Origin: UBA1952 sp965246855
GTDB lineage: Bacteria; Bacteroidota; Bacteroidia; Chitinophagales; Chitinophagaceae
DNA length: 64,000 nucleotides
Assembly (NCBI GenBank): GCA_965246855.1
Contig: CBDFFP010000009.1
Coordinates: 62,001 to 126,000 of the forward strand
Direction of reading: 5' to 3'
Every line of letters begins with the position of its first letter. Position 1 is the first letter of the stretch. A program made the translations under genes and the position numbers. The notes below the pieces were generated by a model, which saw only the letters and a program-made list of their open reading frames with translations, was not told the DNA's origin and ran no database searches. Shown here piece after piece: positions 50,609 to 58,638 of the stretch.

Positions 50609-51352
50609 CTACTTCCGAATAAACACCTTCGTCCCCACGCCCACCAGCGAGAAAAGCTCGTCCACATCTTTATTGCGCAGCGCCACGCAGCCGTCTGTCC
50701 AGCCCACGCCCATCTCTATCATATCGTCGCCGCCGGGCCAGATGCCGTGGATGCCCACCGAGTGTCCAATCGTGGCCGAAGGCGGCAAAACGCCTTTCGC
50801 TTTCAGCCGTGCAAACCGCGCCTTCGCCGAGTCGTTGGGATAGCTCAGGAGCATAAACTTGTTGTACTGCGAGCGGGGATTCATGTTCTGAATCGTGAAG
50901 CTTCCTTCCGGCGTACAGCGGTCGCCTTCGCGGCATTTGTCCACCATCGGACTTGGCCCGAAAACCGCTTTGTAGTTGCGGATTGCGCGCTTGTCGTAAT
51001 AGACCTGCACGGAGTAGTCCGACTTGTCTATCAGGAGCATCACTTTGTTCTTTTGAAGCGTGTCCAGATTCACCGCCACTTTCTGGCCTTGCTTCACCGG
51101 AAGGGGCATGATAATCGTTTGCTGCACGCGCATGATGCCTTCGTCGTACTGCACCTTCCGCACGATGTTTCCCTTCCCGTCGGAGTATTCTTCCAACAGT
51201 TTAAAATTGCGCAGCTTTGGCGTGGCAATGACAGTTTTGGCCGTATCCACCCCAATTCCGGGAATGCCTTTTTGCGCCCTTGCGGACAAGCAAAAAAGCA
51301 GCAGGAAAAGGGTTTGAAAGAGACGAGGCAAGACGGCAGGAAATTTTTTCAA
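50609..51352 (-). CDS. L,D-transpeptidase (YkuD family)
   Basis: A 247-residue secreted L,D-transpeptidase that forms 3-3 cross-links or anchors lipoproteins on peptidoglycan. The start is placed at TTG 51352, giving a signal peptide (LPRLFQTLFLLLFCLSARAQ). An earlier ATG at 51454 would overlap the upstream gene and lie before the promoter. The catalytic pair is seen in GIHGIWPGG (His202) and GWTDGCVALRN (Cys222), spaced as in YkuD. The N-terminal 100 residues have no recognised domain. The TTG start is a moderate inference. Confidence 0.88.
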   Translation of the reverse strand: MKKFPAVLPRLFQTLFLLLFCLSARAQKGIPGIGVDTAKTVIATPKLRNFKLLEEYSDGKGNIVRKVQYDEGIMRVQQTIIMPLPVKQGQKVAVNLDTLQKNKVMLLIDKSDYSVQVYYDKRAIRNYKAVFGPSPMVDKCREGDRCTPEGSFTIQNMNPRSQYNKFMLLSYPNDSAKARFARLKAKGVLPPSATIGHSVGIHGIWPGGDDMIEMGVGWTDGCVALRNKDVDELFSLVGVGTKVFIRK

Positions 51353-51380
51353 AAGAACAGATACAGACCGCGTTTGGCAG

Positions 51381-51388
51381 GAAAAGTA
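51381..51388 (-). promoter_or_regulatory. Possible -7 element of the L,D-transpeptidase gene
   Basis: The minus strand reads TACTTTTC, one base from consensus, 28 bases before TTG 51352. Confidence 0.4.
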
Positions 51389-51392
51389 AAAG

Positions 51393-51914
51393 CTACTGAC
51401 CAGCAGTTCCTGCCTTCTTTTTATAGAGCGGAACGGTAGAGCACGGCTCGCCATACATCAGGGATTGCACCACAGGTTGCAGCAGCGCCGCAGCCGCTAC
51501 ATACGCCGCAGGCGGAATGTCTACATCGCCGCAGCCTTTTAATACGAGGCGGGCACCGGCATAGGTTTGGGGGGAAATGCCTTCCCGGATGGCTTCCACA
51601 ATCACCGCATCGCGCACGGCTCCGGGCTGTCCGAAATGAAGGGACTTTGCTACCGGGCGCAGCGTTGTTACAGCGAGCGCATACGCCCAGATGGGAATAA
51701 TGGCATCAGTGCTGCAAAACAGCGCAACGTCTTTTCCTTCAAACGCAGTGGAATCCAGTGCCTTCAGCGCCTCGCGGAAATCTTTTTCTTTTAAAATCAA
51801 TCCCCGAAACAGAAAAGGTTGCAGGTCAAACGCTACCACATCCGCCGTGCAATACGGGGCCAAATCCAGCGTCTGAATGCCCGACGCCGCTACCTTGTTT
51901 ACCAGTGTTTCCAT
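51393..51914 (-). CDS. DUF2480 family protein
   Basis: A 173-residue cytoplasmic protein of the Bacteroidota DUF2480 family. The start METLVNKVAASGIQTLDLA and the block FLFRGLILKEKDFREAL near 35-50 are characteristic. The middle has DVALFCSTDAIIPIWAYALA, and the end GCGDVDIPPAAYVAAAALLQ. No catalytic residues are known, and the function is unknown. It has its own promoter and is followed by the L,D-transpeptidase gene. Confidence 0.82.
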   Translation of the reverse strand: METLVNKVAASGIQTLDLAPYCTADVVAFDLQPFLFRGLILKEKDFREALKALDSTAFEGKDVALFCSTDAIIPIWAYALAVTTLRPVAKSLHFGQPGAVRDAVIVEAIREGISPQTYAGARLVLKGCGDVDIPPAAYVAAAALLQPVVQSLMYGEPCSTVPLYKKKAGTAGQ

Positions 51915-51942
51915 AATCTCTCAAAGACGCATTTGCGTGGGG

Positions 51943-51950
51943 CAAATTTA
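51943..51950 (-). promoter_or_regulatory. -7 promoter of the DUF2480 gene
   Basis: TAAATTTG on the minus strand matches TAnnTTTG, 28 bases before ATG 51914. Confidence 0.55.
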
Positions 51951-51988
51951 CGGGTTTTGGGGTGGAGGAAAGGAAGCCCCATCAAGGC

Positions 51989-52082
51989 CGTCGTTCCGAC
52001 GAAGGAGGAACCTGCTAAAGAGGCAGTAGCGTTTGTTTGGGCAGATCCCCCTCCCCTTCCTTCGTCAGGGTTCGGGATGACG
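51989..52082. repeat. Palindromic repeat of the GTCATTCC family
   Basis: CGTCGTTCCGACGAAGGAGG and on (from 51989) pairs imperfectly with TTCCTTCGTCAGGGTTCGGG and on, ending GATGACG at 52082. The element shares its arms with 21859-21957. Confidence 0.5.
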
Positions 52083-52112
52083 TTCTAATTGAGCGAAATG
52101 TGTGCCAGAAAA

Positions 52113-52158
52113 AAAGCCCCACCTGCCCTGTTTTCAGAAACGGGACAGGTGGGGCTTT
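52113..52158 (-). terminator. Terminator of the six-gene T9SS operon
   Basis: AAAGCCCCACCTGCCC (52113-52128) pairs with GGGACAGGTGGGGCTTT (52142-52158). On the minus strand the hairpin ends in a run of seven T. Confidence 0.85.
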
Positions 52159-52226
52159 CATGCTAAATTTATTGTTTACAGCGTCTTGTTGTTGTATACA
52201 ATCTTCGCGTTGCGGCGCATCATCTG

Positions 52227-53813
52227 CTAAGGCTGATAAAGCAATCTCGCTTGTCGCGTGGTACCGTCTTTGCCTTTGAAACGCAAAAGGTACGCTCCCG
52301 CTGCCAGAGAACGCGGCAACTGTATCGTTTCCTTTGCACTTACCGTTTGTTGCCATACCACTACACCCAGCAAGTTGTAAACAATCGCTTCGCCCCCCTT
52401 TGCGCTTTCTAACGTCAGTGTACCACTTGTAGGATTGGGGTATACTTTAAACTCACTTGGCTGTTTTATCACCGGCTCCTCCACCGCCAAATCCTCCCCG
52501 CACACGCCTGCTCCCTCGCAGCCGTTGCTGTCCACCTGCAACACCCATATATCGCTCTGCGTCTGGAACGAGCTTGTATCGCTCTTGCCAGTACCTACTG
52601 CTGTAATAGAGCCATCGGCATTCTCCACCGCATCAAATAATTGGTGCGCCCAATTAGGGCTGCGATAATAACGCCTGCTCCATTTCTTCGTGCCATCTGG
52701 ATTGATAACCGCCAGCCACCCCGCATCCGCAGAGGCCGTAGGAATGAAAGAAGAACCAATGAGCAAAAAGCTACCGTTGCGTAGCTGCTTCACTGTGTAG
52801 AAATAGTAGCCGTGCGAACCATCTCCAAACTCATATGCCCATTCGCTATTAAGGTTGGTATCCAAATGCATGAAGAACTTTGGAAAGCTATAGTCGTTGG
52901 TAGGTTGCCCCAATGGATCTACAATACTATCTATCCCGCCTACCAAATAATAGCCGCCGTTTCTGTCAATGCCAGAAAAAGGGGCCATATTGCCGCCGCA
53001 GTAGCGTTGAGGCATGACGCGCTGTTTTTGAATCGTGCCCTGCGTGTCACAGATAAATACCCATGGACTGCACTTAAAATAATCCCCTCCCCTAGCGGAG
53101 TGAAGGACACGCCCCGCACACGTTGCCAGCACCCGCCTGCCATCGGGCAGAAAGGCAGGCCGCTCAATAAAGTTGGCGATGTAGCCGCCAGCATTGCTGG
53201 GATAATTGGGGTGCTGATAAGTACGTTGCCGTTTGATGTTGCCTGCACTGTCCAAAAACATCAGAAAGCCATATTCTATTGTGCCTGTAGCGATGAATTG
53301 ATTACCACTCATTACAAAGCTGCTGTCAATATTGCTTTGAGCCAGCCCATTGGGGCATTGGGCCAGCACATTGGTATCGGTAAGCAACTTCACCCACACC
53401 GTATCGCCATTTTGTTTGTAACGGACTAAAGAAGCATTCGCAGTCTGATTGTACTTCGCAGGCGTAGAGCGTTCTAGGAAGCATTGATGCGTAATGTAAT
53501 CGCCATTCGCCTGTCTTAATAGCGTACCAAAGTCTAAATGGGATACATGGCCGTTAGTAACTTTTTGCAAAGGAGCATTCAGCATTTGGCTGCCATCTGG
53601 GGAGAGTTGAATGCCCCCAAAACGATGGCCTCCCATATAGCCTCCTCCACCTGCTAAGAACAGGGTGGAGTCTGCATTTCTTGCTACCGCTACTGCAAGG
53701 TTTGCGCCACTATCTATATCGTGATAATAATTGCCGTACAATCCCTGCGCAAAGCAAGAAAGGCTGCTGGTGCTGCCTATCAGCAACACCAGCAGAGAGA
53801 GTATCTTTCTCAC
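52227..53813 (-). CDS. T9SS paralogue 6 (last gene of the operon)
   Basis: A 528-residue secreted protein with signal peptide MRKILSLLVLLIGSTSSLSC, repeated beta-propeller-like blocks (FGTLLRQANGDYITHQ, SFVMSGNQFIATG, LPDGRRVLATC, DRNGGYYLVGG) and a type A sorting domain (FKVYPNPTSGTLTLESAKG to LRFKGKDGTTRQARLLYQP). It starts five bases after the previous gene. 52432-52817 reads the same as 58844-59229 in paralogue 2, as far as I compared by eye. The first 100 bases from the 3' end resemble paralogue 5. Ligand unknown. Confidence 0.85.
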   Translation of the reverse strand: MRKILSLLVLLIGSTSSLSCFAQGLYGNYYHDIDSGANLAVAVARNADSTLFLAGGGGYMGGHRFGGIQLSPDGSQMLNAPLQKVTNGHVSHLDFGTLLRQANGDYITHQCFLERSTPAKYNQTANASLVRYKQNGDTVWVKLLTDTNVLAQCPNGLAQSNIDSSFVMSGNQFIATGTIEYGFLMFLDSAGNIKRQRTYQHPNYPSNAGGYIANFIERPAFLPDGRRVLATCAGRVLHSARGGDYFKCSPWVFICDTQGTIQKQRVMPQRYCGGNMAPFSGIDRNGGYYLVGGIDSIVDPLGQPTNDYSFPKFFMHLDTNLNSEWAYEFGDGSHGYYFYTVKQLRNGSFLLIGSSFIPTASADAGWLAVINPDGTKKWSRRYYRSPNWAHQLFDAVENADGSITAVGTGKSDTSSFQTQSDIWVLQVDSNGCEGAGVCGEDLAVEEPVIKQPSEFKVYPNPTSGTLTLESAKGGEAIVYNLLGVVVWQQTVSAKETIQLPRSLAAGAYLLRFKGKDGTTRQARLLYQP

Positions 53814-53818
53814 CTTTC

Positions 53819-55420
53819 TTATTCAGGTTTGTAAAGAAGGCGGTTCTGGAACACATTGCCATCCTTGCCTTTGAAACGCAAAAGGTATGCTCCCGCTGCC
53901 AGAGAACGCGGCAACTGTATCGTTTCCTTTGCACTTACCGTTTGTTGCCATACCACTACACCCAGCAAGTTGTAAAGAACGGCTTCGCCGCCTTGCGCAC
54001 TCTCCAAAGTCAAGTTACCCGTTGTAGGGTTCGGGTACACTTTGAAATCACTTGCTTTAGGAACTACTCCTGGCTCCTCTACCGCTAAGCTTTCCCCACA
54101 CACGCCCAGCCCCTCGCAGCCATTGCTGTCTACTTGCAACACCCATATATCCGCTTGCGTTTGAAAGGAAGACGTATCGCTTTTGCCAGAACCTACGGCA
54201 GTGATACTACCATCTGCGTTCTCCACAGCATCAAAAAGCTGGTGGCTCCACTGTGCGCTTTTATGGTACCTGCGGCTCCATTTCACGCTGCCGTCTGTGT
54301 TTACCACCGCCAACCAGCCCGCGTCGCCCGGTGTATCGGGAAGCGTTGTTCTGCCGATAAGCAGAAAAGCGCCGCTACGTAACTGTTTTACGGTGTAGAT
54401 GAGGTAGGAATGAAAAGCATCGCCAAACCAGACGACCCGCTCGGTATTCAGGTTGGTGTCTAAATGCATAAAGAACGGCGGATAGTTCAGGTAGGATTCC
54501 GGCTGACCGTTGGGGTCAAGCACACTATCTAAAGAGCCAGACAAATAATAGCCTCCATTACGGTCTATACCAGATGAAGGAGAATTACCCGCACCCCCAT
54601 ATCGTTGAGGCATTACTCTTTGTTTAAGAATTGTGCCTTGCGTATCGCAGACGAGTACCCACGGATGGTGCTTGTAGTAGTCTCCCCCTGTAGCTGAATG
54701 AAAAGTACGCGCACCACAGGTTGCCAATACCCGCCTTCCATCGGGCAAAAACGCAGGACGACGAATATAATTAGCTATCGTTCCGGTGCTGTTGCTTGGA
54801 TAGCTGGGATGTTGGTAGGTGCGCTGTCTTTTGATGTTGCCTGCACTATCTAAGAACATCAAAAAGCCATACTCTATAGTGCCGGTAGCAATAAACTGAT
54901 TGCCGCTCATCACAAAACTGCTGTCTAAGGGGGTTTGAGCCAAACCGTTAGGCACTTGCGCAAGCACGTTCGTATCAGTAAGCAATTTCACCCATGCCGT
55001 ATCGCCGTTGGGCTTGAAACGAACAAGAGAGGCATTGGCAGTGCTACCATACTTGGCAGGCGTAGATTGCACTATAAAACACTGGTGCGTTATATAGTCG
55101 CCATTCACTTGCCTAAGCAGTGTACCAAAGTCTAAATGGGATACATGGCCGTTTGGAACTCTTTGCAAAGCAGTATTCAACTTTTGGCTGCCATCGGGCG
55201 ATAGTTGGATACCGCCAAAACGATAACCCGCTGTATAACCGCCTCCACCGGTTAGCAATAGAGTAGAATCCGTATTTCTGGCTATCGCTACAGCAATATT
55301 TGCCCCGCTGTCAATATCGTGGTAATAATTTCCATACAATCCTTGGGCTGTGGAAACAAAACTGCTGGCACTGCTTAGAAGCAGTGCCAGCAGGAAAGCC
55401 AGCTTTTTAATCGTTCTCAT
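53819..55420 (-). CDS. T9SS paralogue 5, three-way mosaic gene
   Basis: A 533-residue secreted protein started at ATG 55420 (MRTIKKLAFLLALLLSSASS), whose A overlaps the previous stop (TAATG), so translation is coupled. The body and the sorting tail (FKVYPNPTTGNLTLESAQG to NRLLYKPE) are as in its siblings. By hand alignment it is a chimera. 54633-55397 matches paralogue 2 (59447-60211). 54092-54643 matches paralogue 3 (57307-57858). 53972-54091 is nearly the same as paralogue 1. The switch falls in the 11 bases GTGCCTTGCGT at 54633-54643. Recent gene conversion explains this best. Confidence 0.85.
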   Translation of the reverse strand: MRTIKKLAFLLALLLSSASSFVSTAQGLYGNYYHDIDSGANIAVAIARNTDSTLLLTGGGGYTAGYRFGGIQLSPDGSQKLNTALQRVPNGHVSHLDFGTLLRQVNGDYITHQCFIVQSTPAKYGSTANASLVRFKPNGDTAWVKLLTDTNVLAQVPNGLAQTPLDSSFVMSGNQFIATGTIEYGFLMFLDSAGNIKRQRTYQHPSYPSNSTGTIANYIRRPAFLPDGRRVLATCGARTFHSATGGDYYKHHPWVLVCDTQGTILKQRVMPQRYGGAGNSPSSGIDRNGGYYLSGSLDSVLDPNGQPESYLNYPPFFMHLDTNLNTERVVWFGDAFHSYLIYTVKQLRSGAFLLIGRTTLPDTPGDAGWLAVVNTDGSVKWSRRYHKSAQWSHQLFDAVENADGSITAVGSGKSDTSSFQTQADIWVLQVDSNGCEGLGVCGESLAVEEPGVVPKASDFKVYPNPTTGNLTLESAQGGEAVLYNLLGVVVWQQTVSAKETIQLPRSLAAGAYLLRFKGKDGNVFQNRLLYKPE

Positions 55421-57024
55421 TATTCGGGTTTGTAGATGAGGCGGTTCTGGAAATCGTTTCCGTCTTTGCCTTTGAAGCGCAAAAGGTACGCACCTGCCGC
55501 CAGAGAACATGGCAATTGCACGGTTTCCTTAGCACTTACCGTCTGTTGCCATACCACCACGCCTAACAAGTTGTAAACGGTTGCTTCCCCACCTTGGGCA
55601 CTCTCCAATGTCAAGCTGCCCGTTGTAGGATTGGGATACACTTTAAAATCACTTGCTTTGGGAACTACTCTTGGCTCTTCCACCGCCAAATCTTCTCCGC
55701 ACACGCCCAGCCCCTCACAGCCATTGCTGTCCACCTGCAACACCCAGATATCCGCTTGCGTTTGAAAGGCAGACGTATCGCTTTTGCCAGTGCCTACGGC
55801 GGTAATGGAGCCATCCGCGTTCTCCAACGCATCAACCAATTGATGATCCCAATTGACGCTTTTGTGGTAGCGCCTGCTCCATTTCACGCTGCCGTCTGTG
55901 TTTACTACTGCCAGCCAGCCCGCATCACCCATGCTATCAGGAAGCGTCGTTCTGCCAATAAGCAAATAGCTGTTGTTGCGCAACTGCTTTACGGTATAAG
56001 CAAGGTAGGAATGAGACGTATCCCCAAACCAAGTGACCCACTCGGTATTTAGGTTGGTGTCTAAGTGCATCAGATAAGGCGGATAATTCAGGTACGATTC
56101 TGGCTGGCCCAAAGGGTCAAGAACAGTATCTATGCCGCCGGCCAAATAGTAACCGCCGTTTTTATCAATGCCGGAAAAAGGTGACATGCTTCCACCGCCG
56201 CAATAGCGCTGGGGCATAATGCGCTGTTTGAGGATGGTGCCCTGCGTGTCGCAGATAAACACCCACGGATTGCCTTTGAAATAATCTCCACCTCTGGCAC
56301 TGTGGAAGGTACGACCTACACAGGTTGCCAGCACCCGCCTGCCATCGGGCAGAAAGGCAGGCCGCGGAATAAAGCTAATATTATAACCGTTGCTGCTGCT
56401 CGGATAGTTCGGATGCTGATAAGTACGTTGCCGTTTGATGTTGCCTGCACTGTCCAGAAACATCAGAAACGCAACGCCAACCAGCCCCGTAGCCGTATAT
56501 TGACCACCGCTCATCACAAAACTGCTATCCAGACTACTTTGGGATAGGCCATCTGGACCTTGGGCCAGCACATTGGTATCGGTAAGAAGTTTCACCCACA
56601 CCGTATCTCCATTAGGCTTGAAGCGAACCAACGACGCATTCGCAGTCCGATTGTACTTCGCAGGCGTAGAATGCTCCAAGAAAAACTGATGGGTAATGTA
56701 ATCTCCGTTGGACTGACGAAGCAGCGTCCCAAAGTCCGTATAGGAGACTATAGAGCGAGGTGTTTTGTTGTTGTAAATCTTCTTATTTGTCAGTTGTAAA
56801 GAAGAACCATCCAACAGCCAAATCATCCTCCTGAAAGGAATATCGTTCCGATTGCCGCTGCCAAAGAGGAACAAGCTACCATCATCATTTCGCTGCACGG
56901 CCATCGCAAGATCGGCGCTGCTGTCGCCATCATAATACACGTTTCCATACAAGCCTTGTGCTGTGGAAACAAAACTGCTGACACTGCCCAAGAGCAGTGT
57001 CAGCAGGAAAGAGAGCCTCTTCAT
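55420..57024 (-). CDS. T9SS paralogue 4
   Basis: A 534-residue secreted protein with signal peptide MKRLSFLLTLLLGSVSSFVS. The N-terminal 90 residues differ from the siblings (VYYDGDSSADLAMAVQRNDD, then FGSGNRNDIPFRRMIW), while the later blocks (RQRTYQHPNYPSS, LPDGRRVLATC, DKNGGYYLAGG) and the type A tail (FKVYPNPTTGSLTLESAQG to NRLIYKPE) are shared. It keeps its own sequence at most sites where others match each other, so it seems less affected by conversion. Its stop overlaps the start of paralogue 5 by one base. Confidence 0.85.
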   Translation of the reverse strand: MKRLSFLLTLLLGSVSSFVSTAQGLYGNVYYDGDSSADLAMAVQRNDDGSLFLFGSGNRNDIPFRRMIWLLDGSSLQLTNKKIYNNKTPRSIVSYTDFGTLLRQSNGDYITHQFFLEHSTPAKYNRTANASLVRFKPNGDTVWVKLLTDTNVLAQGPDGLSQSSLDSSFVMSGGQYTATGLVGVAFLMFLDSAGNIKRQRTYQHPNYPSSSNGYNISFIPRPAFLPDGRRVLATCVGRTFHSARGGDYFKGNPWVFICDTQGTILKQRIMPQRYCGGGSMSPFSGIDKNGGYYLAGGIDTVLDPLGQPESYLNYPPYLMHLDTNLNTEWVTWFGDTSHSYLAYTVKQLRNNSYLLIGRTTLPDSMGDAGWLAVVNTDGSVKWSRRYHKSVNWDHQLVDALENADGSITAVGTGKSDTSAFQTQADIWVLQVDSNGCEGLGVCGEDLAVEEPRVVPKASDFKVYPNPTTGSLTLESAQGGEATVYNLLGVVVWQQTVSAKETVQLPCSLAAGAYLLRFKGKDGNDFQNRLIYKPE

Positions 57025-57033
57025 CTTTTTAAG

Positions 57034-58629
57034 TTATTCGGGTTTATAAACAAGGCGATTCTGGAACGCATTGCCATCCGTGCCTTTGAAGCGCAAAAGA
57101 TACGCTCCCGCTGCTAAAGAACGCGGCAACTGCACCATTTCCTTTGTACTTACAGTCTGTTGCCAGACCACCACGCCCAACAAGTTATAAAGAACTGCTT
57201 CTCCGCCCTTTGCGCTTTCTAACGTCAGTGTGCCGCTCGTGGGGTTCGGGTACATTTTGAAACTATTTGGTTTTGAAATTACGGGCGGCTCCTCCACTGC
57301 TAAATCTTCCCCACACACGCCCAGCCCCTCGCAGCCATTGCTGTCTACTTGCAACACCCATATATCCGCTTGCGTTTGAAAGGAAGACGTATCGCTTTTG
57401 CCAGAACCTACGGCAGTGATACTACCATCTGCGTTCTCCACAGCATCAAAAAGCTGGTGGCTCCACTGTGCGCTTTTATGGTACCTGCGGCTCCATTTCA
57501 CGCTGCCGTCTGTGTTTACCACCGCCAACCAGCCCGCGTCGCCCGGTGTATCGGGAAGCGTTGTTCTGCCGATAAGCAGAAAAGCGCCGCTACGTAACTG
57601 TTTTACGGTGTAGATGAGGTAGGAATGAAAAGCATCGCCAAACCAGACGACCCGCTCGGTATTCAGGTTGGTGTCTAAATGCATAAAGAACGGCGGATAG
57701 TTCAGGTAGGATTCCGGCTGACCGTTGGGGTCAAGCACACTATCTAAAGAGCCAGACAAATAATAGCCTCCATTACGGTCTATACCAGATGAAGGAGAAT
57801 TACCCGCACCCCCATATCGTTGAGGCATTACTCTTTGTTTAAGAATTGTGCCTTGCGTGTCGCAGATAAACAACCACGGATGATGCTTAAAATAATCGCC
57901 ACCTGTAGCCGTGTGAAAAGTGCGCGCTCCACAAGTTGCTAATACTCGCATGCCATCCGGCAGGAAAGCTGGGCGACGAATGTAATTAACCACCGTTCCA
58001 GCGCTGTTGCTCGGATAATTAGGATGTTGGTAGGTGCGCTGGCTTTTAAAGTTCCCTGCACTGTCTAGGAACATCAGAAGACCATACTGAAACGTACCGG
58101 TAGCGGTATACTGATAACCGCTCATCACAAAACTACTGTCTAAAGGGCTTTGAGATAGCCCATAAGGGGCGTGAGCATAAAGGTTAGTGTCCGTAAGCAG
58201 CTTCACCCAAACCGTATCGCCGTTAGGCCGAAAACATACCAGAGAAGCATTGTCCGTTCGGTCATACTTGGCAGGAGTGGAACGCATCTCAATGCACTGG
58301 TGGGTGATATAATTGCCATTTGCTTGGCGAAGCAGCGTTCCAAAATCCAGATGCAGCACACCACCATTGGTAATACTCTGCAAAGAGGTGTTTAGCTTCT
58401 GGCTGCCATCTGGAGAAAGTTGTAATCCGCCAAACCGATAGCCATTTCTAAAACCTCCACCGCCCGTCAGGAGCAAGGTAGAATCTGCATTTCTGACAAC
58501 AGCTACAGCAAGATTTGCCCCGCTATCTATGTCATGGTAATGATTCCCATACAGCCCCTGCGCACAGCAGAAGCTGCTGTTGCTGGCACTGCCAAGAAGC
58601 AGTGCCAGCAACAAAGCCAGCTTTTTCAT
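57034..58629 (-). CDS. T9SS paralogue 3
   Basis: A 531-residue secreted protein with signal peptide MKKLALLLALLLGSASNSSF. It has the family blocks FGTLLRQANGNYITHQ, SFVMSGYQYTATG, LPDGMRVLATC and DRNGGYYLSGS, and the type A tail FKMYPNPTSGTLTLESAKG to NRLVYKPE. 57307-57858 matches paralogue 5 at 54092-54643. Nine bases separate it from paralogue 4. A six-copy expansion may provide antigenic or binding variation at the surface; this is inference. Confidence 0.85.
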   Translation of the reverse strand: MKKLALLLALLLGSASNSSFCCAQGLYGNHYHDIDSGANLAVAVVRNADSTLLLTGGGGFRNGYRFGGLQLSPDGSQKLNTSLQSITNGGVLHLDFGTLLRQANGNYITHQCIEMRSTPAKYDRTDNASLVCFRPNGDTVWVKLLTDTNLYAHAPYGLSQSPLDSSFVMSGYQYTATGTFQYGLLMFLDSAGNFKSQRTYQHPNYPSNSAGTVVNYIRRPAFLPDGMRVLATCGARTFHTATGGDYFKHHPWLFICDTQGTILKQRVMPQRYGGAGNSPSSGIDRNGGYYLSGSLDSVLDPNGQPESYLNYPPFFMHLDTNLNTERVVWFGDAFHSYLIYTVKQLRSGAFLLIGRTTLPDTPGDAGWLAVVNTDGSVKWSRRYHKSAQWSHQLFDAVENADGSITAVGSGKSDTSSFQTQADIWVLQVDSNGCEGLGVCGEDLAVEEPPVISKPNSFKMYPNPTSGTLTLESAKGGEAVLYNLLGVVVWQQTVSTKEMVQLPRSLAAGAYLLRFKGTDGNAFQNRLVYKPE

Positions 58630-58638
58630 CCGTAAAGA

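Noticed and set aside
52940..53429. Frames on either strand inside the T9SS paralogues that recur at equal offsets
   Set aside because: Repeated shadow frames only reflect the duplicated coding sequence; used as evidence for conversion, not as genes.
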